Shown here piece after piece: positions 50,369 through 58,043 of a stretch of DNA of 64,000 bases. Numbering within the stretch: the stretch's first letter is position 1; each line of letters starts with the position of its first letter. This DNA is from CAWBVG01 sp963792175. Its GTDB lineage: Bacteria > Acidobacteriota > Vicinamibacteria > Vicinamibacterales > CAVVIG01. The stretch spans positions 1-64,000 of the forward strand of contig CAWBVG010000033.1 in assembly GCA_963792175.1 (NCBI GenBank), read 5' to 3'. The position numbers and the translations under genes were made by a program. The notes below the pieces were generated by a model. That model made no database searches. It was not told the origin of the DNA and saw only the letters and a program-made list of their open reading frames with translations.

Positions 50369-51899
50369 CGCTCGGCTGTGGGTCGCCGGTCTCGTCGCCC
50401 TGCCCGTTCTCGTGATCGGCTTCTCCTTCTTCCGTCTCGACGTCGAACGCCTTCGGCGGTTGGCGGTCGCATCGGCGCTGTCGATGTTGCTGGCCGCGCT
50501 CGGCATCGCGGTCTCGCCAGGCCTGCATCACCTCTCCATCCGGAGCTCGGCGCTCAGCTGGGCGCCCGGCGGGGAGGCCATCATTCGCGTCGACACCCTG
50601 TCGGCGGTGCTCCTGCCGTTCGCGGCCGGTCTGTGGCTGCTGACGGTCGCGGTGACGCCGCGCGCGGCGCTCGATCGAGGCGGCTTGCGTCGGACGGCCC
50701 TCGCCTCCCTCATCACGCTCGGGTCCTTTCTGACCGAGAGCGCTGTGGTGCTTCTGCTCCTGTCGGTCGCCTCCGTCTGGACGTTTCTGTCCGCGCTCGC
50801 GGACCCGGCGCATCAGTACCAGCGCCGCATCGTCGGCGCCTATCTGGGGTTCTCGACACTTCTCTTTGGTCTCGGCGTCGCGCTTCTCGTGCGCCCCGGC
50901 GCCCAGAACACCAGTCTGGAGACGGCGGGCATGTGGCTGATCGTCATCGCGGCGCTGGTGCGCAAAGGAATCCTGCCGTTCCATGCGTGGGTGCCGGAAG
51001 TATTCGATCACGGACGCCTGGGGCCGGCGATTCTGTTCAGCGCGCCGCAGGTTGGCGCGTATATGACCGTGGTGCTGATCGTGCCGCGCGCGTCGCCCGA
51101 CATGCTGCGGATGATCGCCATCCTGGCGCTGGCGACAGCCGTGTACGGTGCGGCACTCGCGCTGGTCCAGACCAGCGCGCGCCGGGCGTGCGGCTATCTG
51201 TTCATGAGCCAGTCCGCTCTGGTCATGGCGGGCCTCGACTGCACGAGCGCGAGCGCTTTGGCGGGAGGACTGCTCGTGTGGCTGTCGGCCGGACTCGCGT
51301 TCGCCGGTCTGGCACGCTGCGTCCTCGTGCTGGAAGCTCGACGCGGGCGGCTCGATCTGACCACGTACCACGGCGGGTACGAGCGCATGCCGGTATTGGC
51401 GATCAGCTTCCTGTCCATGGGCCTGGCGTGCACCGGCTTCCCCGGCACGCTCGGGTTCGTCGGCCAGGAGCTGCTGGTGGATGGCGCCATCGACGCCTTT
51501 CCGGTCATGGGATTCGCCGTCGTCATTGCATCGGCGCTGACCGGCCTGGCTGTGCTGCGAATGTACTTTTCGCTTTTTTGCGGTCGCCGGGATGCGCTGG
51601 CCCATTCCGGCCTGCGGTTTGGGTTGACCCGACGCGAGGCGTGGACGTTCGTGGCGCTCGTGATCGCACTGATTGGCTTCGGCATCATTCCTCGCCCGCT
51701 GGTCGATTCGCGGTTCGCCGCAAGCGACGACATCCTGCGACTGCGCAACGCGCGGATGCTTCAGCGCGCGAACGCTATCCCGGGTCGCGGCGCCCGCGGG
51801 GGCGGCGCTCCACCCCGCTTCAGCACCCAGCCAATGATCGCCACGAATGCCACCGCGACGGCCAGGAAGGTCGCGCCGAACAGCCAGAGCGTGCGGTAG
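50361..51899 (+). CDS. Third subunit of the DAB cluster, NuoM/NuoN-like proton channel
   Basis: About 512 residues in the open frame, with about 13 hydrophobic segments. Start ATG 50361 follows GGAGGCGAGGATCAGG. Complex-I-subunit blocks: DTLSAVLLPFAAGLWLLTVA, SFLTESAVVLLLLSVASVWT, IAALVRKGILPFHAWVPEVF and DHGRLGPAILFSAPQVGAYM, ALALVQTSARRACGYLFMSQ and CTGFPGTLGFVGQELLVDGA. A second channel-type subunit is not part of the two-gene DAB pump first characterised, so its role here (second cation path or regulator) is inference. The last 46 codons (after 51760) overlap a convergent gene tail to tail; the protein may in fact end near DILRLRNARM. Confidence 0.75.
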   Translation: MSDARLWVAGLVALPVLVIGFSFFRLDVERLRRLAVASALSMLLAALGIAVSPGLHHLSIRSSALSWAPGGEAIIRVDTLSAVLLPFAAGLWLLTVAVTPRAALDRGGLRRTALASLITLGSFLTESAVVLLLLSVASVWTFLSALADPAHQYQRRIVGAYLGFSTLLFGLGVALLVRPGAQNTSLETAGMWLIVIAALVRKGILPFHAWVPEVFDHGRLGPAILFSAPQVGAYMTVVLIVPRASPDMLRMIAILALATAVYGAALALVQTSARRACGYLFMSQSALVMAGLDCTSASALAGGLLVWLSAGLAFAGLARCVLVLEARRGRLDLTTYHGGYERMPVLAISFLSMGLACTGFPGTLGFVGQELLVDGAIDAFPVMGFAVVIASALTGLAVLRMYFSLFCGRRDALAHSGLRFGLTRREAWTFVALVIALIGFGIIPRPLVDSRFAASDDILRLRNARMLQRANAIPGRGARGGGAPPRFSTQPMIATNATATARKVAPNSQSVR

Positions 51900-52462
51900 A
51901 GAATCGACTGCGTCTCCATCCGCACCTCGATCTCGATCGGCGTCCCCTTCAATCGCTCGGTCAGCGGCTGTTCCCAGACGAAGATGTTGCCGCGGCGTTT
52001 GTCCGGTGTGTTCTGGTAGACCACCTTGCTGGGCAGATGCAGCCGCACGGCGACGAGCTCGCTGCCGTTCCAGTTGACCGTGCCCGGGCTGCCACCGGCG
52101 GACGCGCCGACGTTCTGCTTGTAGACGTACAGCTCGCCGTCGCGCTTGAACTCGTACGTCGACCAGGCAAACGGCGGCGTCTCGTTGAGCCGGCGCACAT
52201 CGCTGACTTCGAGCCGCACGTGAACGAACCGGCGGTTGTTGCGCCGGGACGGACGCACCCAGACCACTCGCGCGACCGGGGAGGAAAAGTACCGGCGGAT
52301 CGCGTCGCGATCGGTCCGCGCGTTCGGACTCGGATCGAATGATGTGCCGCGCAGCGCGTTCAGAGCCGGAATCGAGGCGCTGACGGTGATGGTGGCGGAA
52401 CCGTCGAGCGAGAGAAACATGTCCTCTTCGTACTCTGGTACTGGCGAAACAGGTTCGTGCAC
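51761..52462 (-). CDS. Unrecognised membrane-anchored protein, probable lipoprotein
   Basis: 233 residues in the visible frame. I do not recognise it. The body is beta-rich (GSATITVSASIPALNALRGT, RRFVHVRLEVSDVRRLNETP, FAWSTYEFKRDGELYVYKQN, LVAVRLHLPSKVVYQNTPDK, NIFVWEQPLTERLKG) and a membrane segment sits near the C-terminus (LWLFGATFLAVAVAFVAIIG) before a basic tail. Upstream in another frame (to about 52545) there is LGVLCVLCVLSSTVGCGA, a lipoprotein-type signal with a Cys; one base near 52465 would join it to this protein. It overlaps the end of the third DAB-cluster gene by 139 bp on the opposite strand. Confidence 0.6.
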   Translation of the reverse strand: MHEPVSPVPEYEEDMFLSLDGSATITVSASIPALNALRGTSFDPSPNARTDRDAIRRYFSSPVARVVWVRPSRRNNRRFVHVRLEVSDVRRLNETPPFAWSTYEFKRDGELYVYKQNVGASAGGSPGTVNWNGSELVAVRLHLPSKVVYQNTPDKRRGNIFVWEQPLTERLKGTPIEIEVRMETQSILYRTLWLFGATFLAVAVAFVAIIGWVLKRGGAPPPRAPRPGIAFAR

Positions 52463-52478
52463 CGCAGCCGACAGTCGA

Positions 52479-52548
52479 GGATAGAACGCAGAGCACGCAG
52501 AGCACGCCGAGACAGTTTTTCTTTGCGAGCTCCGCGAGCTCCGCGTTC
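52479..52548. repeat. CGCAGAGCA nonamer tract with inverted partner
   Basis: CGCAGAGCA occurs twice from 52489, followed by CGCCGAGAC, then a T-rich loop and GCGAGCTCC/GCGAGCTCC/GCG (52527-52547). On the - strand the nonamers encode VLCVLC within the predicted signal peptide of the lipoprotein gene. On the + strand the tract lies just before polA. Confidence 0.7.
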
Positions 52549-52569
52549 ATTCGTGGCGCGCGCGCGCGG

Positions 52570-55290
52570 ATGCGCATGACGGTCAATGTTATAGTAAAAA
52601 GTTCCGTGCTCTATCTGATCGACGGCAGCTCGCAGATGTACCGCGCGTTCCACGCGCCGGTGCGCACCGCCGAAGGCGGCTTCCTCAGGAATGCGCAAGG
52701 ACGGCCGACCAACGCCGTCTACATCTTCGTCACGATGCTGCGCAAGCTGCTCAACGAGCACAAACCGGAATTCATCGCCGCGTCGTTCGATTTGCCGGGA
52801 CGCACGTTCCGCGACGATCTCGTGTCCGACTACAAGGCGTTTCGCGCGCCGATGCCCGACGAGCTCGCCGAGCAGATTCCGATGGTCCACGCCGCGTGCG
52901 AGGCGCTCGGTGTCCCGATTCTCACCTCCGAGCGCTTCGAGGCCGACGATGTGATCGGGACGCTGGCCGAGAAGGCGTCGGCGGCAGGCTTCGACGTCGC
53001 CATCGTCACGGGCGACAAGGACTTCTTCCAGCTCGTGCGCGATGGCATCCGCGTCTACAACCCGAAAGAGGAAGGCACCTGGTACGACGCCGAGGGCGTG
53101 AAGGAGAAGTTCGGCGTCCCGCCTGAGCTCGTCGTCGACGTGCTGGCGCTGATGGGCGACTCGATCGACAACATCAAAGGCGTCCCCGGCATCGGCGAGA
53201 AGGGGGCGAAGGAGCTGATCGCCCAGTACGGATCGCTCGACAACCTGCTCGCTCACGCCGCCGAGGTGAAGCACAAGCGCTATCGCGAAGGCCTGCTGGG
53301 CAACGCGGAGGCGGCGAAACAGAGCCGGCAGCTGGCGAAGATTCGCATCGACGTGCCGGTCGACTTCGACGCCGAGGCGCTGCGGTTTCGCGGCGGTTCA
53401 CGCGCGAAGTGTTTTCAGATTTTCAACGAGCTCGGGTTTCGGGCGTTCGCGAAGGAATACGCGCCGACGGCGAGCTCCACCGTCAAGACCTACCGGACGA
53501 TCACGACCGTCGATGACGTGCAGGCGCTGGCCGGACGGCTGCGCGCCAACGGGCGCTTCGCGCTGCGGGTGTTGACCGACGGTCCGACGGCGATGCGGGC
53601 GGCGGTCGTCGGCCTCGCGTTTTCGACCTCGCCCCGGGACGCGGATTACGTGCCGACCGGACACCGGGCGCTCAGCGAAACCGCGAGCCTCCCCCTCGAG
53701 GCGACGCTCGAGCATCTGCGGCCGATTCTCGAGGACGAGACGCTGAAAAAGGCCGGCCACGATCTGAAATTCGACGCCATCGTCCTGGCGCAGCACGGCG
53801 TGACGCTCCGCGGCTTCGACACCGACACGATGCTCGCCAGCTACCTGATCGACGCGACGCGATCGGAGCACCAGCTCGAAGACCTCGCACTCGAGCACAC
53901 CAGCTACAAGGCGCTCAGCGAAGAGGACATCTGCGGCCGCGGCACGAAAGCGATGTCGCTGGCGGAGCTGCCGGTCGAGGCGGCGGTCGACTACGCGTGC
54001 GAGCGCGCCGACCTGGTCGGCCAGCTCGCGCCGATTTTCTGCGCACAGCTCGCGAAGGACGAATTGACGGCGGTGTACGAAACGATCGAGCGGCCGCTGA
54101 TTCCGGTGCTGGTGGCCGTGGAGCGGGCGGGCATTCGCATCGACGGCCGCGCGCTGGCGGCGCAGTCGCACACGATCCAGCAGGACCTCGCGCTGCGCAC
54201 CGCCAGCATCTACGCCGCGGCCGGCGGCGAGTTCAACATCAATTCACCGAAGCAGCTGGCCGAGATCCTCTTCGACAAGCTGCAGCTGCCGGTTCTGAAG
54301 CGCACCGGCACGTCGCGTGCGCCGTCGACGGCCGTCGAAGTGCTGGAGGAGCTGGCGCTGGCCCACGAGCTCCCGCGTCAGATCCTCGAATGGCGCGGGC
54401 TCATGAAGCTGAAGGGCACCTACATCGACGCGCTGCCGCAGCTCGTGCATCCCGCGACCGGCCGGGTGCACACCTGCTTCAACCAGGCGGTGGCCGCGAC
54501 GGGGCGCCTGAGCAGCAGCGATCCGAACCTGCAGAACATCCCGATCAAGACCGCGCTCGGCCGCGAAATCCGCGGCGCGTTCATCGCCGAATCGGGCCAC
54601 GTGCTGATTTCGGCCGACTACTCGCAGATCGAATTCCGCGTCCTCGCGCACGTGTCGGGCGATCCGGTGCTGGTCGACGCGTTCCGGGAAGGCGCTGATT
54701 TCCACGAGCGGACCGCGCTGAAGATCTTCGGCCCGGAAAGCAGCCGCGACCCGCACGAGCTGCGCAGCATCGCGAAGATGGTCAACTACGCGCTCCTGTA
54801 CGGAAAAAGCGCGTTCACGCTGTCGAAGGACATCGGCGTCACACAGCAGGCGGCGCAGGAATTCATCGACGCCTACTTCGCCGGCTTCCCGCGCGTGCGC
54901 GCTTACATCGATCGCACGCTCGAGGAGGCGCGGGCGACCGGCGTCGTGAAGACGATGTACGGGAGGCGGCGGCTGGTGCCCGAGCTGACGAGCCGGAACG
55001 GTCAGGTCAGGATGGCGGCCGAGCGCGTGGCGGTGAACCTGCCGATCCAGGGATCGGCCGCGGACATCATGAAGCGCGCCATGATCGACGTCCACGCCGC
55101 CCTCGAACCACATCCCGATGCCCGGATGATTCTCACCGTCCACGACGAGCTGCTGTTCGAGGTGCCGAAGGCTCGCGCCGAAGAAATCGCCGCGCTCGTG
55201 CGCGAAAAGATGGAATCAGCCGCGACGCTGAGCGTTCCGCTCACCGTCGACGTCGGCATTGGGGAGAACTGGCGCGACGCGAAGAGCTAA
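52570..55290 (+). CDS. polA: DNA polymerase I
   Basis: 906 residues. 5'-nuclease domain: VLYLIDGSSQMYRAFHAPVR, VTMLRKLLNEHKPEFIAASF, ERFEADDVIGTLAEKA, VTGDKDFFQLV, GDSIDNIKGVPGIGEKGAKE. The 3'-exonuclease domain is degenerate: where the Asp-x-Glu of ExoI should stand the sequence is FALRVLTDG. Polymerase motif A ADYSQIEFRVLAHVSGDP, motif B RSIAKMVNYALLYGKSAFTL and motif C LTVHDELLFEV are complete. Motif B has Tyr (54787-54789) where E. coli Pol I has Phe762. The start is uncertain: a -10-like TATAGT at 52590-52595 points to GTG 52606 (VLYLIDG) as a leaderless or near-leaderless start; the first ATG at 52570 has no ribosome site. Confidence 0.93.
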   Translation: MRMTVNVIVKSSVLYLIDGSSQMYRAFHAPVRTAEGGFLRNAQGRPTNAVYIFVTMLRKLLNEHKPEFIAASFDLPGRTFRDDLVSDYKAFRAPMPDELAEQIPMVHAACEALGVPILTSERFEADDVIGTLAEKASAAGFDVAIVTGDKDFFQLVRDGIRVYNPKEEGTWYDAEGVKEKFGVPPELVVDVLALMGDSIDNIKGVPGIGEKGAKELIAQYGSLDNLLAHAAEVKHKRYREGLLGNAEAAKQSRQLAKIRIDVPVDFDAEALRFRGGSRAKCFQIFNELGFRAFAKEYAPTASSTVKTYRTITTVDDVQALAGRLRANGRFALRVLTDGPTAMRAAVVGLAFSTSPRDADYVPTGHRALSETASLPLEATLEHLRPILEDETLKKAGHDLKFDAIVLAQHGVTLRGFDTDTMLASYLIDATRSEHQLEDLALEHTSYKALSEEDICGRGTKAMSLAELPVEAAVDYACERADLVGQLAPIFCAQLAKDELTAVYETIERPLIPVLVAVERAGIRIDGRALAAQSHTIQQDLALRTASIYAAAGGEFNINSPKQLAEILFDKLQLPVLKRTGTSRAPSTAVEVLEELALAHELPRQILEWRGLMKLKGTYIDALPQLVHPATGRVHTCFNQAVAATGRLSSSDPNLQNIPIKTALGREIRGAFIAESGHVLISADYSQIEFRVLAHVSGDPVLVDAFREGADFHERTALKIFGPESSRDPHELRSIAKMVNYALLYGKSAFTLSKDIGVTQQAAQEFIDAYFAGFPRVRAYIDRTLEEARATGVVKTMYGRRRLVPELTSRNGQVRMAAERVAVNLPIQGSAADIMKRAMIDVHAALEPHPDARMILTVHDELLFEVPKARAEEIAALVREKMESAATLSVPLTVDVGIGENWRDAKS

Positions 55291-55303
55291 CAGACACCCG
55301 AAT

Positions 55304-55396
55304 CTGGTAATTGGGTAATTGGGTAATTGGGTAATTGGCAACTTGGTGAGTGATTTTCAAATTACCCAATTACCCAATTGCCCAATTACCAACTTC
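55304..55396. terminator. TAATTGGG octamer tract forming a long inverted repeat
   Basis: Left arm 55304-55346 has four TAATTGGG units; right arm 55358-55396 has four CCCAATTA units. The arms are complementary over about 35 bp with a loop of about 11 bases. It starts 13 bp after the polA stop and ends 10 bp before the stop of the convergent TPR gene, so a bidirectional terminator is the simplest role. It is the most A/T-rich element in this part of the window. Confidence 0.75.
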
Positions 55397-55406
55397 GGAT
55401 GGCAGG

Positions 55407-56186
55407 TCATTTCCATCTGTCCTTGAACTGTTCCCACTGCGCTCGCAGGCCGTCCACGGGCTGTCCCAGGACCCTGGCGCGATCGGGGACGATCGCCATT
55501 ACGACGAGTCGATCGAGATCGGCGCGGAGGGCAGCGCCGCGGTCGCCGGTGAGCGGCGCTCGGACCCAGCCGGCCTGGGCGGCGTCCCACGCCGCTTGTT
55601 GATCGCCCTGCGCCTGGGCCGACGCCGCGAGCCAGTAGACGGCGGTCCCGTTGGCGGGACGCGTCGCGATTTCGTCGCGCATCCGCGTCCGGATGCGCTG
55701 ATAGATCTCGTGGCGGTCGATATCCGGCCGCGGCTTCGCCTCGCGATCGACTGAGGTCGCCCACCAGTCGAGCACCCGCTCGCGCGCTTCGCTCGACATC
55801 GATTCACCGCTGAGCAGCACGGAGTCGAACACCGCCGCGGCGGCGCCGTACGAGTCGTCGAAGAAGAGTGCTTCGCCGAGACCGACGATGTATTCGGCGC
55901 GCTCGCGCGGCGGGAACTTCGCGGGATCGAGGCGGCTGAGCCGATCGCGCGCGTTCGCCAGGTCGTCGGCCGCCGCGCTCTCGCGGAACCGCTCGAGGTA
56001 CGCGCGGGCCGCGACGAGGTCCGCGAGATCGGCGTGCGCGGGAAACTGACGCGCCTGCTCGGCGGCGCTGACGGCTTCCTGAAACTGCCGCTGGTTGTAC
56101 AGCTGTCGCGCGCGCGCCAGCGGATCGTCATCGGCCAGCGCGGACGCCGGCGAAAGGACCAGCCACGCAAACACGATCGCACCCAT
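55407..56186 (-). CDS. Exported TPR-like protein
   Basis: About 259 residues from ATG 56186, chosen because GAAGGG precedes it and a signal peptide follows at once (MGAIVFAWLVLSPASALA); the longer open frame to 56318 runs through a REP-like palindrome and is unlikely. The mature part is helical and repeat-like: DPLARARQLYNQRQFQEAVS, AAEQARQFPAHADLADLVAA, YLERFRESAAADDLANARDR, GLGEALFFDDSYGAAAAVFD and NGTAVYWLAASAQAQGDQQA. This is the layout of tetratricopeptide proteins; no enzymatic motif is seen. Convergent with polA. Confidence 0.65.
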   Translation of the reverse strand: MGAIVFAWLVLSPASALADDDPLARARQLYNQRQFQEAVSAAEQARQFPAHADLADLVAARAYLERFRESAAADDLANARDRLSRLDPAKFPPRERAEYIVGLGEALFFDDSYGAAAAVFDSVLLSGESMSSEARERVLDWWATSVDREAKPRPDIDRHEIYQRIRTRMRDEIATRPANGTAVYWLAASAQAQGDQQAAWDAAQAGWVRAPLTGDRGAALRADLDRLVVMAIVPDRARVLGQPVDGLRAQWEQFKDRWK

Positions 56187-56190
56187 CGAC

Positions 56191-56230
56191 CCTTCGACAC
56201 ATCTCAGCATCGTCCTGAGCCCGCCGAAGG
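56191..56230. repeat. REP-like palindrome (CCTTCGAC ... CCGAAGG)
   Basis: CCTTCG at 56191 and CGAAGG at 56225 bracket CTCAG (56204) and CTGAG (56215), giving an imperfect hairpin of about 40 bp. Palindromes of this wording (CCTTCGACnnGCTCAGG) are dispersed in many bacterial genomes. It sits just upstream of the TPR gene start. Confidence 0.65.
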
Positions 56231-56371
56231 CCGACAACGCGAGGGCAAACGCTCGTGGCGAGCCCGAAAAACAGGGGCTCCGGCTGTCCGTCGCGCTCAT
56301 GGGCCGATGGTAACACACGCCATGCTGTGCTCTAAGTCATTGTCAATCAATCGCTTAGTTGGTCTCATTTA

Positions 56372-56386
56372 CCCGTTTGCTACAAT
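56372..56386 (+). promoter_or_regulatory. Candidate extended -10 promoter (TTGCTACAAT) of pcnB
   Basis: TACAAT at 56381-56386 is preceded by TTGC (extended -10 style) in a locally A/T-rich stretch. TACAAT runs into the first ATG (56385), so transcription would start at about 56393-56394, on the in-frame GTG 56394. This predicts a leaderless mRNA starting at GTG 56394 rather than translation from ATG 56385. Confidence 0.45.
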
Positions 56387-58043
56387 GCCGGACGTGGTCG
56401 CCCCGCGTATCGTCCGACGCGAAGAGCACTCGGTCTCTCGCCGCGATATCGATCCGGATGCACTGAAGGTGCTCTACCGTCTGCGGCAGTACCATCACGT
56501 GGCCTACCTCGTGGGCGGCAGCGTCCGCGACCTGCTCCTCGGCCGCCGGCCGAAGGATTTCGACGTCGGCACCTCCGCACATCCGTATCAGGTCAAGAAG
56601 CTCTTTCGGAACTGCTGGATCATCGGACGACGGTTCCGGCTCGCGCACGTCAAGTTCGGGATGAAGGTCATCGAGGTGGCCACGTTCCGCCGGCAGGTCG
56701 TTGCCGGCGAAGAAGTGGTCGCCGATGGCGTCCCGGCGCCCGACCCAACGACGCCCGAAGGCGAGCAGCTGATCCACCACGACAACACCTTCGGCACGCC
56801 CGAGGAAGACGCGTTCCGGCGCGACTTCACGATCAACGCGCTGTTCTACGACATCGCGACCTTCTCGGTCATCGACTACGTGGGCGGCCTGGAGGATCTG
56901 CGTGCGGGGATCGTGCGGTCGATTGGCGACCCCGACGTGCGGCTGAACGAGGATCCGGTGCGCATGCTGCGCGCGATTGCCATCGCCGCGCGGCTCGACT
57001 TCACGATCGAGTCATCGCTGCTGGCGGCGATCCGCACGCACCGCCGCGAAATCTCCAAGAGCTCGATGGCGCGGCTGCTCGAGGAGTACGACAAGATCCT
57101 GCGCGCCGGTTCGTCGGAGAAGGCGTTCCGCGGCCTCGCCGACGTCGGGCTGCTCGAGCCGATTTCGACGGAGCTGCACGTCGGGGCCAACGACCCGCTC
57201 TGGCGGTCGCTGGCCGCGATCGACGCCTACCGCCGACGGTTCGACTCGACGCCGGAGACGCTGACCAACGCCATTCTGCTGGGGAGTCTGCTGATCCCGC
57301 TGGGGATCTCGCTCCACCCGCCGCGTCCGCCTGTCGTGCGGCCGGGGACGGAGCTGGGACGGAGCGGGGACGGAGACAGCTCCGTCCCCACTCCGTCCCC
57401 CAGTCGCCCGCCGCGTCATCCGCCCAATCCGCGCCTCGGCGATTTGCCGCTGGCGCGCCGCGACATCGAGCGCTTGCGGCAGATCATCGCGTTGCAGCGG
57501 CGGCTGAAGGACCTTTCCGTGAGCACACGCGCGCAACGCGCGCTGGCGCACCGCCATATCTTCCGCGACGCGCTGACCTGGATGGAGATTCACGGCGGCG
57601 CGCCGGAGATTGTGGACCACTGGAAGGCGGTGCTGGCCGACTCGAGTCCCGCCGACGCGCCACCGGCCGAAGCCTGCTGGAGAAACGACCCCGCCATCAG
57701 GGCGCAGACGCCGCCGCCGGCGCCGCGGACGCCGCTCCCGCCCGCCGCAAGGGCACTAGAGACGGTCTTTCACGAAGAACACGAAGACTTTCCTTCGAGC
57801 CTTCGTGATAAAGCCGTCTCTTCTTATGCCGCGATTTCGTCGATGGTCTTGGACGGCTTGGCGAGGCCCAGGGCGATCAGGGTCTTGATGACGGGCCACG
57901 CGGGATCGATCTCGGTCAGGCGGCCGCGGAGGCTGAACTTGGGACTCCGGGGATATCCATGGTGGTTGTTGTGGAGACCCTCGCCGCCGGTGATCAGCGC
58001 GATGAGGCGGATGTTGGTGGCGGTGTTGTCGAAGTTCTTGTAG
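56385..58043 (+). CDS. pcnB: Poly(A) polymerase / tRNA nucleotidyltransferase family protein, PcnB type
   Basis: Nucleotidyltransferase motifs: HVAYLVGGSVRDLLLGRRPK-DFDVGTSAHP with the GGSVRD and DxD signatures, LFRNCWIIGRRFRLAHVKFG (a PcnB-specific block), EVATFRRQVV, EEDAFRRDFTINALFYDIAT, DYVGGLEDLRAGIVRSIGDP and DPVRMLRAIAIAARLDFTIE. PcnB adds poly(A) to RNA 3' ends and promotes decay. A G-rich inverted tract is inserted in frame near residue 320. The open frame runs on to 58043, but after about 57757 it crosses a terminator hairpin and is antisense to the desaturase; a frame break before the Arg/Lys-rich stretch (ARRKGTRDG in a neighbouring frame) probably hides the real end near 57800. 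Confidence 0.85.
   Translation: MPDVVAPRIVRREEHSVSRRDIDPDALKVLYRLRQYHHVAYLVGGSVRDLLLGRRPKDFDVGTSAHPYQVKKLFRNCWIIGRRFRLAHVKFGMKVIEVATFRRQVVAGEEVVADGVPAPDPTTPEGEQLIHHDNTFGTPEEDAFRRDFTINALFYDIATFSVIDYVGGLEDLRAGIVRSIGDPDVRLNEDPVRMLRAIAIAARLDFTIESSLLAAIRTHRREISKSSMARLLEEYDKILRAGSSEKAFRGLADVGLLEPISTELHVGANDPLWRSLAAIDAYRRRFDSTPETLTNAILLGSLLIPLGISLHPPRPPVVRPGTELGRSGDGDSSVPTPSPSRPPRHPPNPRLGDLPLARRDIERLRQIIALQRRLKDLSVSTRAQRALAHRHIFRDALTWMEIHGGAPEIVDHWKAVLADSSPADAPPAEACWRNDPAIRAQTPPPAPRTPLPPAARALETVFHEEHEDFPSSLRDKAVSSYAAISSMVLDGLARPRAIRVLMTGHAGSISVRRPRRLNLGLRGYPWWLLWRPSPPVISAMRRMLVAVLSKFL
57344..57401. repeat. GGGGACGGAG inverted tract inside pcnB
   Basis: Three GGGGACGGAG-like units are followed by two reverse-complement units CTCCGTCCCC. 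The central pair (57366-57375 and 57380-57389) is a perfect 10-bp stem around the loop ACAG. The whole 58 bp is read in frame by pcnB (GTELGRSGDGDSSVPTPS) between two conserved blocks of the protein. Confidence 0.85.
57758..57821. terminator. AGAGACGG hairpin with CACGAAG repeats between pcnB and desaturase
   Basis: Outer arms AGAGACGG (57758-57765) and CCGTCTCT (57814-57821) are exactly complementary; inside, CACGAAG units (57771, 57781) face CTTCGTG (57801). It ends 3 bp before the desaturase stop. Position between convergent genes and the long stem fit a bidirectional terminator. Confidence 0.7.

Noticed and set aside
55304..55396. CRISPR array
   Set aside because: Units are 8 bp without spacers, and the second half is the reverse complement of the first.
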